Below are positions 1 to 11,171 of a stretch of DNA of 64,000 bases, one piece after another. The notes beneath the pieces are model-generated. The model made no database searches and was not told the DNA's origin. It saw only the letters and a program-made list of their open reading frames with translations. The stretch spans positions 36,144,001-36,208,000 of the forward strand of contig NC_065539.1 of the NCBI RefSeq assembly GCF_932294415.1, in the 5' to 3' direction. The number at the start of each line of letters is the position of its first letter. The first letter of the stretch is position 1. Source of the DNA: Quercus robur (taxonomy: Eukaryota; Streptophyta; Magnoliopsida; Fagales; Fagaceae). A program made the translations under genes and the position numbers.

Positions 1-477
1 GTAGAATACCTCAGATCGCCGAGCAATCCAAAGGAGGTCCAGGTGCTAACCAGCATGATAGTTGCACTAAACCGGTTCATTTCTAAGTTTGCAAAACAGT
101 GCCATCCATTTTATCAACTTTTGGAAAAATGGAGGGGATTTCAGTGGACCGAGGAATTTGAAAAGGCTTTCCAGGATTTGAAGGAGTATTTAATGTGGGC
201 ACCTATGTTGTCAGCTCCAAAGCCTAGTAAGGATTTGTTCATGTATCTTTTGGTATCCAAGCATGCCATAAGTGTTGTGTTACTAAGGGACCAAGGTGTA
301 CAGACGCTAGTATACTATGTAAGTAAAACTCTAGTCAACACTGAGACGAGATATTTACCCCTAGAGAAGTTGGTGTTGGCTTTAGTTCATGCCACATGGA
401 AGTTGCCTCATTATTTTCAAACCCATACCATCTACGTGTTAACCGAGTATCCCCTACAATCATTGTTGAAGTGATCT
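1..477 (+). pseudogene. Reverse transcriptase C-terminus and Ty3-type RNase H (element A)
   Basis: An open stretch of about 143 codons from 43 to 474 reads into the connection and RNase H region of a Ty3/gypsy polymerase. Landmarks are the ALNRFISK motif just after the reverse transcriptase thumb, the FQWTEEFEKAFQDLK motif and the VYYVSKTL-type RNase H start followed by ETRYLPLEKL. In intact elements this part follows the RT palm and degrades the RNA of the RNA/DNA hybrid. It is cut by the window edge at the left and ends at a stop at 472-474. In Tat elements this first RNase H is usually decayed and a second one follows, as here. Confidence 0.85.
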
Positions 478-591
478 GATTTCACGGGCAAGATAGGCAA
501 GTGGGGAACCCGATTGGGCGCTTTTGATATAAGGTACAGATCCAGGAGTTCAGTGAAGGGTCAAATTCTTGCTAACTTTGTTGCAGAATTT

Positions 592-1000
592 TCCCCGAGA
601 ATGAAGGTGGAGATTGTTTGTTGTATGAAGGTCCGGCCGTAGAAAGTATTTGTGGACGGTGCATCTAGTGCACTGGGGGCTGGGGCAGGAATTGTTATCA
701 TCACGCTGGAAGGGATAAGGGTGGAACATTTCTTTAGATTGGGTTTTAAGGCTTCCAACAATGAGGCTGAGTATGAAGCCTTATTTGCCGGACTAAGAGC
801 TGTTTTGAATTTGGGTGCCTGGGAAGTGGAGGTTTACTCAGATTCTCGGTTAGCTGTTAATTAAGTGCAGGGAAGCTTTGAAGCCAAAGATACTCGGATG
901 ATTGATTATTTACGGTTGGTAAAGCAAATTATGAATCAATTTCAGAAAGTAAAAGTCATTCAAATTGCTAGGGGGTAGAACCAGCATGTCGATTCTCTAG
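592..1000 (+). pseudogene. Second (aRH-type) RNase H domain, element A
   Basis: The reading frame around 640-864 shows an RNase H fold in the right order: VFVDGASS with the first catalytic Asp, then NNEAEYEALFAGL with the catalytic Glu, then VYSDSRL with the next Asp. A stop (TAG) sits just before the first strand near 640, the frame ends in TAA at 862, and the same frame goes on past it into a TAG near 976. This is the additional RNase H that marks the Tat group and lies between the Ty3-type RNase H and integrase. It is not functional as it stands. Confidence 0.8.
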
Positions 1001-1199
1001 CCACCTTGGTGTCATTGCAAACTGAGGAGGTGCTTCGGCTAATCAAGGTGGAGGTGGTAGCAGAACCAAGTATTGATGCAAGGGTTAATGTCTCGATGGT
1101 TACTATGTCTAAGCCATGTTGGATGGATCCAATCATTGACTTTTTGGCCGAGGATCGACTACCAGCTGATTGTAAAGAGGCAAACAGAATGCGCTAGAT

Positions 1200-2348
1200 G
1201 GCGGCTTGGTATTGGTTGTCAGTAGATCGTAAATTGTACCGAAGGTCTTTTGGGGACCGTACTTACAATATTTGCACCCTAGTAAGGTTGAGGAGCTCTT
1301 GACCGAGCTCCACGAAGGGGTATGCGGTAGTCATATTGGGGGACGTTCATTGGCCAATTGAGCAATGACCCTGGGATTCTAGTGGCCACAAATGCACAAG
1401 GATGCTACCAAATACATCCAAAAATGTGAGTAATGTCAGAAGCATGCCCCTTTGATACACCAACCTGTAGGAAGTTTGAACCCTATCAGTAGCCCATGGC
1501 CCTTTGCATAATGGGATCTAGATATTATTGGTCCATTTCCCTAGGATACGGGAAATCGAAGATTTGTTTTGGTAGCTGTGGACTATTCACAAAGTGGGCT
1601 GAGGTCGAGGCATTAGCCTATGTCTGTGATGTAGATGTTAAATATTGTAACAAGATTTGGAGTGCCAGAATCTCTAGTATCTGACAATGGATTGCAATTT
1701 GATAGTAAAGCTTTCCGAAAGTTTTGTAGTGACCTCGGTATTAAGAACAGATATTCCATCCCGGCATATCGGCAAAGTAATGGCCAGGCTGAGGCTATTA
1801 ATAAGGTGATTGTGAACGGATTGAGGAAAAGATTGGAAGGAACAAAGGGAATGTGGGCCGAGGAGTTACCAAATGTATTATGGGCATACCAGAAAAGCCC
1901 TAGAAGATCCACAAGAGAAACCCCGTTTTCACTGACATACGGAGGGAAAGTGGTGATACCAAATTGAAGTGAGCTTGTGCAATGCTCAGGTCTCAAGATT
2001 TGTCCTAGTTGAAAATGAGGAGCTTATGGTAAAACAGTTAGACTCGCTAGAAGAACACTGGGAATTAGGTTTGCTGAGTATCAATAGAAGCTAGCTCATC
2101 AATACAACCAGGATGTCAAAAATAGGGAGTTTAGCACTAGAGACTTAGTGTTGAGGAAAGAAGTGGGGAACATCCGAGATACCAATGCAAGAAAGTTAGC
2201 TCCAAATTGGGAAGGTCCATACAGGGTTACTATTACTTGGAGGATATGGATGAGAGACCACTCCCCAGGCCATGGAATGTCCAAAATTTACGAAGATTTT
2301 ATCACTAACTTTAGGAGGAATTACAAGTTACATACAACTATTGTGTAA
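1200..2348 (+). pseudogene. Integrase, element A, multiply broken
   Basis: Fragments of a Ty3/gypsy integrase lie in several frames. Near 1290-1440 are remnants of the zinc-binding HHCC domain (an LTELHEG-like start, then a CEXCQ-like end with the first Cys pair damaged). The core follows with VAVDYFTKWAEVEALA at about 1572-1620, SDNGLQFDSKAF at about 1678-1715, and SNGQAEAINK carrying the catalytic Glu at about 1775-1805. The RKRLEGTKGMWAEELPNVLWAY stretch (1825-1890) is typical of plant Ty3 integrases. The C-terminal LAPNWEGPYRV motif is near 2190-2230. Several frameshifts and stops separate these pieces. Confidence 0.85.
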
Positions 2349-2376
2349 AGAACAATGTTTATGCGTGTATGTATAG

Positions 2377-2690
2377 AGGTCGAATTACCTTTCTTGTCTT
2401 CCTAATCTCTATTTTTCTAAGAATAGAAGCTTATGCTCAGTTCAATCCTTATCACCAAACAAGTGGAAACCTTATTTCTATTTTTGCCAAGGACAAGCGC
2501 CTGTGCTCAATTAGATCCCTATCACCGAACAAGTGAAAACCTAATCTCTATTTTTTATAAGGATAAACCAGTTCACCAAACAAGTAGAGTCCTTATCTAC
2601 ATTTTACTTATGGCAAATGTGCTCAATTAGGGTAACCTTTAATTAATTTAACCCTTATCACCGACCACTAGCAAACCTTAATTAGTTACA
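2377..2690 (+). repeat. Short tandem repeat block downstream of element A pol, about 70-bp period
   Basis: The phrase combining TGCTCAATTAGATCC, TATCACCAAACAAGTGGAAACC and TTATTTCTATTTT recurs about four times between 2377 and 2690 with a spacing near 70 bp and clear divergence; the third unit is shortened. It lies between integrase and the antisense gene. Variable tandem repeats in this position are known for Tat/Ogre elements and can seed satellite DNA. Confidence 0.7.
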
Positions 2691-2954
2691 TAATCAGCAC
2701 AAATGCACAAGAGTAAAATATAGCAGAAATAATTTAATAGCAACGCAGAAATTATTCATAAATATGACTGAACTAGATGTCCTATCACCACATTATGGTG
2801 ACTAACTAAATGAAATAAAATTAACACAAACTAAAGTAAAATCAGTGTTTCGTCACCACATCCCAGTGACCATAAGCAAACTGAGCAAAGAAAAAATAAT
2901 AAATAAAGAAAAGAGAAAGCAAAAAAGTAAGGTAAGTTAAACATTTTCTACGGG

Positions 2955-5138
2955 CTTAAGTAGTAGGGTTAGTAGGCTGAGGTGGGATAGCGTCCTCGGC
3001 AGGCTGTGTTGGTACGTCCCTGGCAAGCTAAGCAACAAAGAATGGCTGAGCTTGAACATCCTGGCAAGTTGGGCACCCCACGTAGCATTAAGGTTGCTGG
3101 TGACTTCAAGATCAATTAACTCCCTTATGCACCAACTCCCTCATGTTGGGAGTATCCTCTTCATCGTCAACACCCAAAGGATTTTGATTGGGGGGAGGAG
3201 GCTCCAGAAATGGTATTTGCTCAAGATTCCTCAGTGGGGAATCATCGGGCACTCCCATGGCTTGTAGAGCAGCCATCCATCCTTCCCCAAACCCATGCCT
3301 CCGTGCTTGATAGACAATTGGTTCCACGAAGTTTTTAGCATCTGCAAAGCCCTCGTTGTGCCACTTCTCTTCACAAGTTTCAAGGGCCGCCTTTAGGTTA
3401 GCAATCTCATCAACCTATGCCAAATTCAAACTCTCCACTTCAGCCAACTTAAGCTTTGTTCCTCCCAGCTTCACACCCATCTCTTTCAGCTTCTACTTTG
3501 CCAGTATCTGAGCCTTCTCAGACGTATGTCCCCTATTTTTGGCAAGCTCGGCAGCCTTGCCGTTATCCTTTGTAATGGCTACAACAACATTCTTCAAAGC
3601 CTTTTCTCGGTCAACATCCTCAATAGCCTCCTTCAATTGGTCTTCTATTACATGAACTAGTTGTGCGGCCCGGTAATACAATAATGATAAACATGAAAAG
3701 AAAAAGAAATACAAGTACATTTGTGCAAGAGAGAAAAAGGTGTGTATTACCGCTATCGTATGTCACTGCAACCGGGCAGCTAAAGACTCATTGGTGCCAC
3801 CCGAGAAAAAGTGCACATCCTTAGGAAGTTAAAGGCCCTACACCAAACTTCGGGCAACTTGGCCACCCTCACCTTATGCCCAGGTCCTAACACTAACCGT
3901 CACGGGAAGAGGCTTATTCGTGAGCCTGAAGATGGTCTACCAATCCACATCTGGGTGGGAAGAGGATGCCACATTAGACCCGACTTGCGCGGCCAAACGG
4001 GGGCCACTAGTAGGTTCCCAAATGACTATGCCCTCTAATGTCCGAGGTGGTAGGGTTTTCGAAGGAGCATCTGAGACTCTTGGCGGTTGGTCGGTTGTGC
4101 GCTGCCTATTCCAACTGCGGGTAGGAGGAGGAGGAAGGGGAGTCTGACTCCTACCTTGGGTTTGTTACTGTTGCGCTGCTGGACGGGTGCTAGGCAAAAA
4201 ACGGTTAAGGGTCATTGATCTTTTGACCACCATCTCGTCTTCGCCTTGATTGGTGTCTACTTTGGAAGAGTTTACCAACTGGGCTACTGCTTGCTCGGCT
4301 GTCTGAACTCGGGCTTAGGGCTCCTCAACAGGTCTATGGACTATATGATTCTAGGACACGAAATTTGCTGAATTGTCCCTCACAGGTACTAGTGATTCTA
4401 TTCTAACTAGTCGGGGGCCAAAATTTCGAGCTTCACCTACAATGAGATTAGGGGGAAATAAATTAGGATGCCGCACGTCAATGTACAACAATAAGGGGCT
4501 ATCCACCAACAGGGCTTGTCCGAAGGGCTGCCAAATGGAGTAAACTGGATTACAACTGAGTATGAGATGAGATGCTCAGAGCTACCAGTCAGAATTCACA
4601 AATATCTCTAATTGGAGCACAAAATTTAGATCTCTCACATGCACAACCCTGATGTCCGGCTTAAACCTCTTGCCTTTTGCACCAAAATAAGACGAAAATG
4701 GGTTATTACATGTTTCAATGAAAATAAGGGCGAGCAAAGCACAAAAATGAAAACAGTTAAATATGCACGGTACCGACCAAAATCACATGGCAAATTTGGG
4801 CAAGTGAGCTCGCCGGCAAGCCAGTTGCTGCTCACTTCGACATACTCTCCCGCCGAGTTTCTGTTAGAATTGAGAAGACACGATATGAGCCGTACCCGTA
4901 CATCCCTGACCTTAAGGTAGTAGTCAGATTTAATGTTACTGCATAAATTGTATATAAATTTTATGTCATGGTAGTCTAGTTGTAACCCGTAGATTTGGTT
5001 TAATTGACTGATACAACTTACTACTCGATAAAAATTAGGGGGAAGTTGGTCAGGACATAAACCGTAAAACCTAAGGGTACCGAATGTTAGGGGGTCCACG
5101 GGAAAATCTAACCACTCCCTCCAAAATGGCCATTAAGG

Positions 5139-5184
<46 letters not shown>

Positions 5185-5480
5185 ACATAAGGGTGTCGCT
5201 GACGAACGATGTCACCCTCATGGCAAATAAGCAACATCTACGTCCCTAGGAATATCATAAACTACCCTAAAATTAGTCAAAGATTCTTCTGTGTTAAGAA
5301 AGTGTGAGTAACCCATTCTTAATTCTAGAGTGAGGAAAAGAATTTGAATAAAAAGAAAGAAGGAATGAAGAAACTTACTGGGGGCTCTAGGAGTTGGTGA
5401 TCTTGGTTGGAGAATCTATGCACGGGAGGAGTATGCTTAGTAGAGAGAAAGTTGATGGAGTAGGGGCATGAAAAAATAGT
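2955..5480 (-). pseudogene. Antisense accessory gene (aORF) of element A, degraded
   Basis: This gene runs opposite to pol, between integrase and the 3' LTR. Starting from 5480 on the - strand there is a leader with a good splice donor (CCCCA/GTAAGTTTC, near 5378), then a main coding part (about 5040-4780) with LPPNFYRVVSCI, YYLKVRDVRVRLI and the WLAGELTCP motif. A further donor-like site (AAG/GTAGG) lies near 4152. Next comes a charged, coiled-coil-like stretch (3720-3370), and the C-terminal part with VYQARRHGFGEGW and PLRNLEQIPF (3327-3112). The family is often annotated in plant genomes as an uncharacterised retrotransposon or plant-transposon protein; its job is unknown. Stops and a 44-bp poly-A block (5139-5182) interrupt it. 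Exon limits are inferred. Confidence 0.65.
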
Positions 5481-5498
5481 ATGAAGAGTTAGAAGGAA

Positions 5499-5508
5499 CT
5501 ATTTATAG
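5499..5508 (-). promoter_or_regulatory. TATA box for the antisense gene of element A
   Basis: On the - strand the sequence reads CTATAAATAG, a perfect plant TATA box, about 120 nt upstream of the first splice donor of the antisense gene and outside the LTR. Element B has the same arrangement (14811-14820), which supports a dedicated internal promoter. Confidence 0.65.
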
Positions 5509-5746
5509 GGAGAGAGCATTTAATGAAAAAGAAGCGAGAAAATATTTTTAAATTCTTTTTGCAACTCCAACACTCATGGCCTCGGTTCATGAACCGTCAG
5601 GTCATGATTGCGGTTAGACTTGACAGCCTGACATAACGCTCCTTTTAAAAGGGCATTAATTCATTTAATGACTGACGGTTAAGCTTCCCGAGGAGTCTCC
5701 AGCCTGTCAAATTGTCCTTGATTCGTTCCCGTAGCTGGACACAAAT

Positions 5747-5756
5747 CAAGAGGGGG
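5747..5756 (+). other. Polypurine tract of element A
   Basis: A CAAGAGGGGG purine run stops four bases before the 3' LTR start. This is the expected site for priming plus-strand DNA during reverse transcription. Confidence 0.7.
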
Positions 5757-6122
5757 CTATTGTACGGGACATGATCCCGAGTCCATTGGGCCTTGGGCCT
5801 TGGCCTAAACAATCTCTAGGAACATCACCAAGCCCAAGTCTAATGGTGAGCCGATTTCATTTTGGATGCATGATAGGCAAGCCCATAACAATCAGGTATG
5901 ACTTGGTCAGGGATACATTTACTCAGGTCAGCCCATGATCTCAGCAGCTCGGTATTGCCTTAGGAAGTATCACAGTTGAGCAATCTATTAGAGGCTGGAA
6001 CCAATACCAATGCCATTACCACTATTTCTAATGAAGCATATTCCTTGGCAGGAATGATTAAATCGGAGCCCACCACACGAGTGAGGCCAAAATGCAATCA
6101 TGAACACCTCACCAACCTCAAG

Positions 6123-6132
6123 CTATAAATAG
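6123..6132 (+). promoter_or_regulatory. TATA box in the element A LTR
   Basis: CTATAAATAG lies 40 bp upstream of the GA repeat, on the pol strand, where the retrotransposon's own promoter is expected. Confidence 0.7.
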
Positions 6133-6171
6133 GAGTGAGTAGAGAGAATGGGGGGTTGATCGGGAGTAAAA

Positions 6172-6173
<2 letters not shown>

Positions 6174-6225
<52 letters not shown>
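6174..6225. repeat. (GA)n microsatellite within the LTR
   Basis: About 52 bp of near-perfect GA repeat just downstream of the LTR TATA box. Such runs are common in plant leader regions and bind GAGA-type factors; a role here is only inferred. Confidence 0.9.
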
Positions 6226-6228
<3 letters not shown>

Positions 6229-6711
6229 TGCCCATAAAGAGAAGTCTGAAGGGGTGAGGAGAGAAATTCATGGGGGTTGTAGGGTGCAGTTAATATACCC
6301 AATAAGGAACTACCCATAGTAAGAAATTCAAAACCCACCTTACAAATAAATTGTGAGCCCAAATGTTAGTCCAATCCATTAAGGGGATTTTTGGGTACGT
6401 ACAACACTGACTTAGTAATTTCATTCATGTACAATTGCAACTATTTACAACACTATAAGAACAGAGGAGTCCAATGGAAAAGGCCTTAAGAGTGAAACCT
6501 CCTAGCTCCTCCTCTTAATAAAACCATTCTTTTCAAATACCCCACTTTAATAAGGATCAAATTTATAAGGTATTTCATCCAAATCTTCCAATGTCTTGGT
6601 CAAACTAATGTGCTATATGTTTAAGAGAAATGTTAATGAATGCCCTAAGCGCATTGGTTTAGGAACTATTTTTAGAAATATTGTATAGGAAAATAATAAA
6701 ACAATTAGGTC

Positions 6712-7384
6712 ATGTTTGGTAACTATTTTCGTTTTCTGTTTTCATTTTCTTGTTTTTAAAGAAAAAAGAAAAAAACAGATTTTTTGTGTTTTTAAAATGA
6801 AAAACACATTTGATTAGTGGAAAAGAAAAAAGCATTTTCTATCATACCTTTTTATTATCAAAAATCTATGGAAGCAATAGTAATTTTATGGCATGAGGTT
6901 ATATATGGGGACGCTGGGACATAGATTCATACGAAACACAAAAAATACCCATTTGACAATATCAATTAACCTCACACCAACAATTGACACTCAACAAATT
7001 TGATAGAAAATAAATTTTAGGTGCCAAAATTTGGGAGAAAAAATATATTAGACACGAGAACTAGAGGGAAAAAAAAATTCTATGAGTGGGAAAGGGAGTA
7101 AAAATAATATTAGATAAAAAAAAATGTTGTTAGGTGACTCGAACTAGTGTGTTGATTCATTAAAGTAGCATGTAGTCATTGTTTTCTCCTTGTTTTTGTA
7201 AGCTCTAGAAAACTGAAAAATGAAAAAGCCAAAGCTCTGTTTTCAATCTTCTTCATCATATGGAAATTAGAAACAACTTTTTTTTTTTGGCCTAAAATAA
7301 GTTACCAAACAAATTTTTTGGCCTAGGAAACAAAAAATTGTTCTAGAAAACAGAAAATTTAGGAAAAAAAAAATTACCAAACAT
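6712..7384. mobile_element. Non-autonomous DNA element with TTTGGTAA-type inverted ends
   Basis: The left end ATGTTTGGTAA (6712-6722) is repeated in inverted form as TTACCAAACAT (7374-7384). Near both ends there are matching runs of TTTTCTGTTTTC type and CAGAAAA type. The interior is A/T rich and codes for nothing. Superfamily is uncertain, and no clean target duplication was found. Confidence 0.55.
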
Positions 7385-7997
7385 AATTTTTTTTGTCAGT
7401 TTTTTATATTTCTTATGAAAGTAGTGTTAAAACTTTCCTAATATAATTTACTAAAAATTGTCTTAAGAGTACCCGTTAACATAACCCTAACACAAGCTAA
7501 CATCAATAGTACCACTACAATTAACCATACTCGTGCGTAAGCACGGATTTCATATTAGTTCTTTAATAAGGGGAGAGAAGAGATATTGAGAGAAAGAGTG
7601 CACATTTATTAATAAGTTCTACCCAAGCTAAAGTCCTTGCGCTTCTACATTGGGTGTATTTTTTTTTTTTTTAATTTTAATTAATGCATTGTACTAGAAT
7701 TAGTAAAATAATTCTATAATACATGTATCTACGATTTGTTTTTTATTTAATAATTCTTTTTATTAAAAAAAAAAATAAAAAATGAATCCCTTTACCATAG
7801 GAATTGTAAATACTCTAACAACTGCTCTTTGTCATGTTGAATTCTAATTGGCTCAAAATTGGACTTAAAAAAAATGGTTCAAAAATATTTCTAATAATTT
7901 GTAGGTTAGATAGATGGGATTATTTCAACTTGAAATGTAATTGGCGGATTAAAGGGGTTTATGAATTTTTTTTTAACAAATAAAATTAAGTTGGAAC
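7385..7997. other. Intergenic AT-rich stretch
   Basis: No coding or RNA gene is visible. A CGTGCGTAAGCACG palindrome at about 7533 resembles a Helitron hairpin, but no CTRR-T terminus follows it on either strand. Confidence 0.5.
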
Positions 7998-8015
7998 ATA
8001 ATAATAATAATAATA

Positions 8016-8055
<40 letters not shown>
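7998..8055. repeat. (ATT)n/(AAT)n microsatellite
   Basis: A run of AAT units turns into a run of ATT units, directly upstream of a SINE. Confidence 0.9.
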
Positions 8056-8059
8056 GAGT

Positions 8060-8190
8060 CTTCTAGCTCAATTGACACCACTTAATGTTCCAATTAAGAT
8101 GTCGAGAGTTCAAGTCTCCTACTCCCAAATACATATTTTATAACCACAGATAATTACAAGAGTTAGTTAAAAAGATTCATCTGAATAGGT
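8060..8190 (+). mobile_element. tRNA-derived SINE
   Basis: A box A-like TAGCTCAATTGAC (from 8064) and box B-like AGTTCAAGTCT (8107-8117) stand 43 bp apart, as in the RNA polymerase III promoter of tRNA-derived SINEs. The copy ends at a long T run starting at 8191. It shows no tRNA cloverleaf, so it is not a tRNA gene. Confidence 0.65.
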
Positions 8191-8710
8191 AAGTTTTTTT
8201 TTTTTTTTTTTTTCCTTGAGTTATTCACTTGAATTTAAATTCCTAGAGTGATATGTGATCAATTTTATCTAAGGAAACATGAAATAAACTTAAATAAATA
8301 AAATCAAAAGAACTGAATTAAATTACTGGGAACAAACTAACATTTGAAGAAAAAATACTTTCTAAAACATTTACCAATCAACACTTCCACAATACTGACT
8401 ACATTGGTTGATTGCCAATCAACAATATCAAATCCCAATTGACGCTTTCCTAATATTCCCAATTTGAATTAAAACAAAACCCCCCTTGGATTCCTTATGT
8501 TAGAAGTGAATGCATGGCATTTTTCTTCATGATTGCAATTTCAACTCTTCCCATCAAAACGGAATTTACACCCATCTCGGAGAGGACCAATTGAGAAGTG
8601 AAAGAGGCCAAGAGCTACATGAAGCATTTTAATTACTCTTAGATGAATTATGACACGAACCAATGGCAGTCAAAATCTCTATCTAAACACAAAGAAACAC
8701 TCCCCAAAGA

Positions 8711-8882
8711 GAAATGCTAGGATCACAAAATAATCTACAATTTTTGTCACAACTCGCCATGTGGTGAATTGCAGTCGAGATGTGAACTCATATAGATTTA
8801 CTATTTTATTTTCACCACTCACAACTCTCCACGTAACGAATTATGATAAAAATTGTAAATTATTTTGTGGCACTAGCATTTC
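8711..8882. mobile_element. MITE, 172 bp, long inverted ends
   Basis: GAAATGCTAGGATCACAAAA (8711-8730) is mirrored by TTTTGTGGCACTAGCATTTC (8863-8882). The match goes on inward for about 40 bp, including TACAATTTTTGTCA against TGATAAAAATTGTA. No coding capacity. Confidence 0.8.
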
Positions 8883-9160
8883 TTCTTTCAAATGGTTGCA
8901 ACTAAAAACAAAAAATTCATAATCAAGAACAACTTAAGCTATGTCAAACCAAGCTGTCCAATTGGGTGCCTACACTTTAGACTAGAAGAGTGGCCACAAA
9001 GGCCGCCAATGAGCTTCGAAAATTGGGCCCAAAAGAAAGATTTTCAAGGCCCCCGTTAATTTTGGAACAAAGTGTCGAAAGCCCATTTTTCTCGTTTTGT
9101 TTTGTTTATGTTTATTTTGATGCTCTCGTTTGTGAGAATAGAGATTCCATTTCAGCAAAA

Positions 9161-9170
9161 TATATAAATA
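9161..9170 (+). promoter_or_regulatory. Candidate TATA box, ubiquitin-like gene copy 1
   Basis: TATATAAATA lies 76 bp upstream of the proposed start codon at 9246, a sensible distance for a short 5' leader. The same site is not kept in copy 2. Confidence 0.4.
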
Positions 9171-9245
9171 AAATAAAAACATAGTGTTAAGAGCATCTCC
9201 AAAGACGAGGAGGGTTTTGTTAGTATTTTCAGCTTTTTGGTTTCC

Positions 9246-9588
9246 ATGGAACCACGGAGAAACCCAAATCGTAGATTCCCGTCAAGCTCTTCCTCTTCCT
9301 CCAACTCCACCGATGAAGAGGTTCTGTTTTTCCTTTTCTTTTTTTGTATCAAATTCTTCGTTTCGATTACTTTTCTGTATCCCTATGTCTCTGTTTGTAC
9401 GTATGTGTATATTATATTACAAGTTAAAGATAGATTTTTTGTTGTTATTTTTATAATTATTACTTGGGTTTCTATTATCGAGTTTTCGTGATTCTTGAAT
9501 TGCGTTCATTGTTGAGATTCTTAGTGTTTTTTTTGGGTTACTCTCTGTCTCTGTGAAGTGTTTGTTTTGTGAGAAACAGGGGGAATTA

Positions 9589-9623
<35 letters not shown>

Positions 9624-10818
9624 TGGTGAAGTTGAGTTGACTCTAGGTGTTTTGAAGATGAACATTCCGAACGCGTTTAAGAATATCAGGGTCCATTTCT
9701 TTTTTTTCTTCTTTCCTTTTTTGTTTGCTATATTTTCATTACACATTTCCTTGTTCTTAACACGCATGCTAAATTTCATGTTAATTAAATGTTATTTACA
9801 ATTCAATAAATAAGTGCATTGATTGTTTAAAATTTTTTAATTCAAAGAAAAAACGCTTTAAATTTAAACATTCTATGAATGAAATAGTTATTCATCCTGA
9901 TCATCATTATATTTTTGTAAGTATGGAGATTATAAAGAGGCAAAGTAATCCAATGTTGGATTTGTCAAAAATAAAAATAAAATTTTAAATATATATATAT
10001 ACATATATATAAAATAGAAATTGGGTGAAATGAAGTTTAATGATATTCACAGCGATCTTTGTATAGCTTAGGCATTTGAATTATAGTGGAACCAGTTTGA
10101 TGAATGATGGATGATTTGTGTGGCGCCAATAAGCTCCAGCTCAAATGGAACTTTGTCCTCCAATAATAATGGGATGGAGGATGAGGTCTTGGGTTCAAAT
10201 CTTAATGCATGTGTAATTAACCAATATATAAATAAATAAATAAAGGGTTGTCATTTATTAATGTAGCACATATATGTGTGTGTAAAGGGAGTGAAATGAC
10301 CCATAGGAGAATGGGGCATTGACGCTCTTATATATAAGTTCCTGGACTGTGCTAGACAGTAATTTAGTCATCTGTACCCATTTCCATTAACAATTGCCTC
10401 AGGTTTGAAGCTTTTTTTTTTTCAAGAGTGCTTATTGCTTGAGATTATAGAGATTGTGAAGTGTATAAAGGGTGGAAAACCCAATTTTAAGGTAGGATTT
10501 GAATGTTTCTCTGACATTTTTAGTAAAAAAAATAGTGCAGTAAAAGAGCATGGTTAACATTTGCTTGTATACTGAATTGAATGAAGAGATTTAGGGGTAG
10601 GACAAAGAGCCAAGATTTTATAACATGTGGATTTCTGTTTGGTGCTTGATTCTTGGTTCTTGCATTGCGCAAACATTATTGCCAAAAAAAAAAAAAAAGT
10701 TTTGTTTTGTGCGTGATAGGCATGCTTTTACTTTTGCACAAGCTTCTGATTTGGTCCTGCTATTTTTTGACATTATCACATCTCTAGATTATATACATGT
10801 ACAGATAACATGCACTAC

Positions 10819-10859
<41 letters not shown>

Positions 10860-11140
10860 GCGTGTGTTTTTAAACACGTATCAAGATAGAATACATACTT
10901 TAACAGAAGTGATTATTCTCTGTGTATTTTTCATATGAACTGAATTTCATTTTCCACGTCTTAGTATACATGCATAAACTGCAGCTAAGATTAGCTTCCT
11001 AGGTCTTTTAGGTATCTATTACAGTGGCGTTACCGCTCAGCTCCAATCAATCTTCCATTCTCATGGTTACAAGAGCTTCAGCAGTATATTCTTTTGTTTT
11101 TTCCCCAGTTGTATCTCTAGCTATATATATCTCTCACGTA

Positions 11141-11171
<31 letters not shown>

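Larger units (their letters stand above)
1..6403 (+). mobile_element. Ty3/gypsy LTR retrotransposon, Tat-type (element A), 3' part
   Basis: The 5' LTR, gag, protease and most of reverse transcriptase lie outside the window. What remains, in order, is the end of reverse transcriptase with the Ty3-type RNase H (1-477), a second RNase H (about 592-1000), integrase (about 1200-2348), a short tandem-repeat block (2377-2690), a gene on the opposite strand (about 2955-5480), a polypurine tract and the 3' LTR (5761-6403). Two RNase H regions plus an extra antisense gene before the 3' LTR are known marks of the Tat/Ogre group; the assignment rests on those. Pol is broken by many stops and frameshifts, so the element cannot move by itself. 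The base after the LTR starts ACACT, the expected 3' target duplicate, but its 5' partner is out of view. Confidence 0.85.
5761..6403 (+). repeat. 3' LTR of element A (643 bp)
   Basis: The LTR begins TGTACGGGAC right after the polypurine tract and ends GGGTACGTACA, giving a short TGTAC/GTACA inverted terminus. It contains a TATA box (6123-6132) and a GA dinucleotide run (6174-6225) in the transcribed leader. The ends were set by eye because the partner LTR is not in the window; an end at 6406 (ACA) is also possible. Confidence 0.75.

Noticed and set aside
6123-6362. - strand open frame with a long Ser-Leu run
   Set aside because: Produced by the GA repeat inside the LTR of element A.
7525-7545. 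Possible Helitron 3' end (CGTGCGTAAGCACG)
   Set aside because: No CTRR followed by T within about 12 bases on either strand.
8060-8140. Possible tRNA gene
   Set aside because: Box A and B are present but no acceptor stem or anticodon arm can be formed; it is a SINE head.
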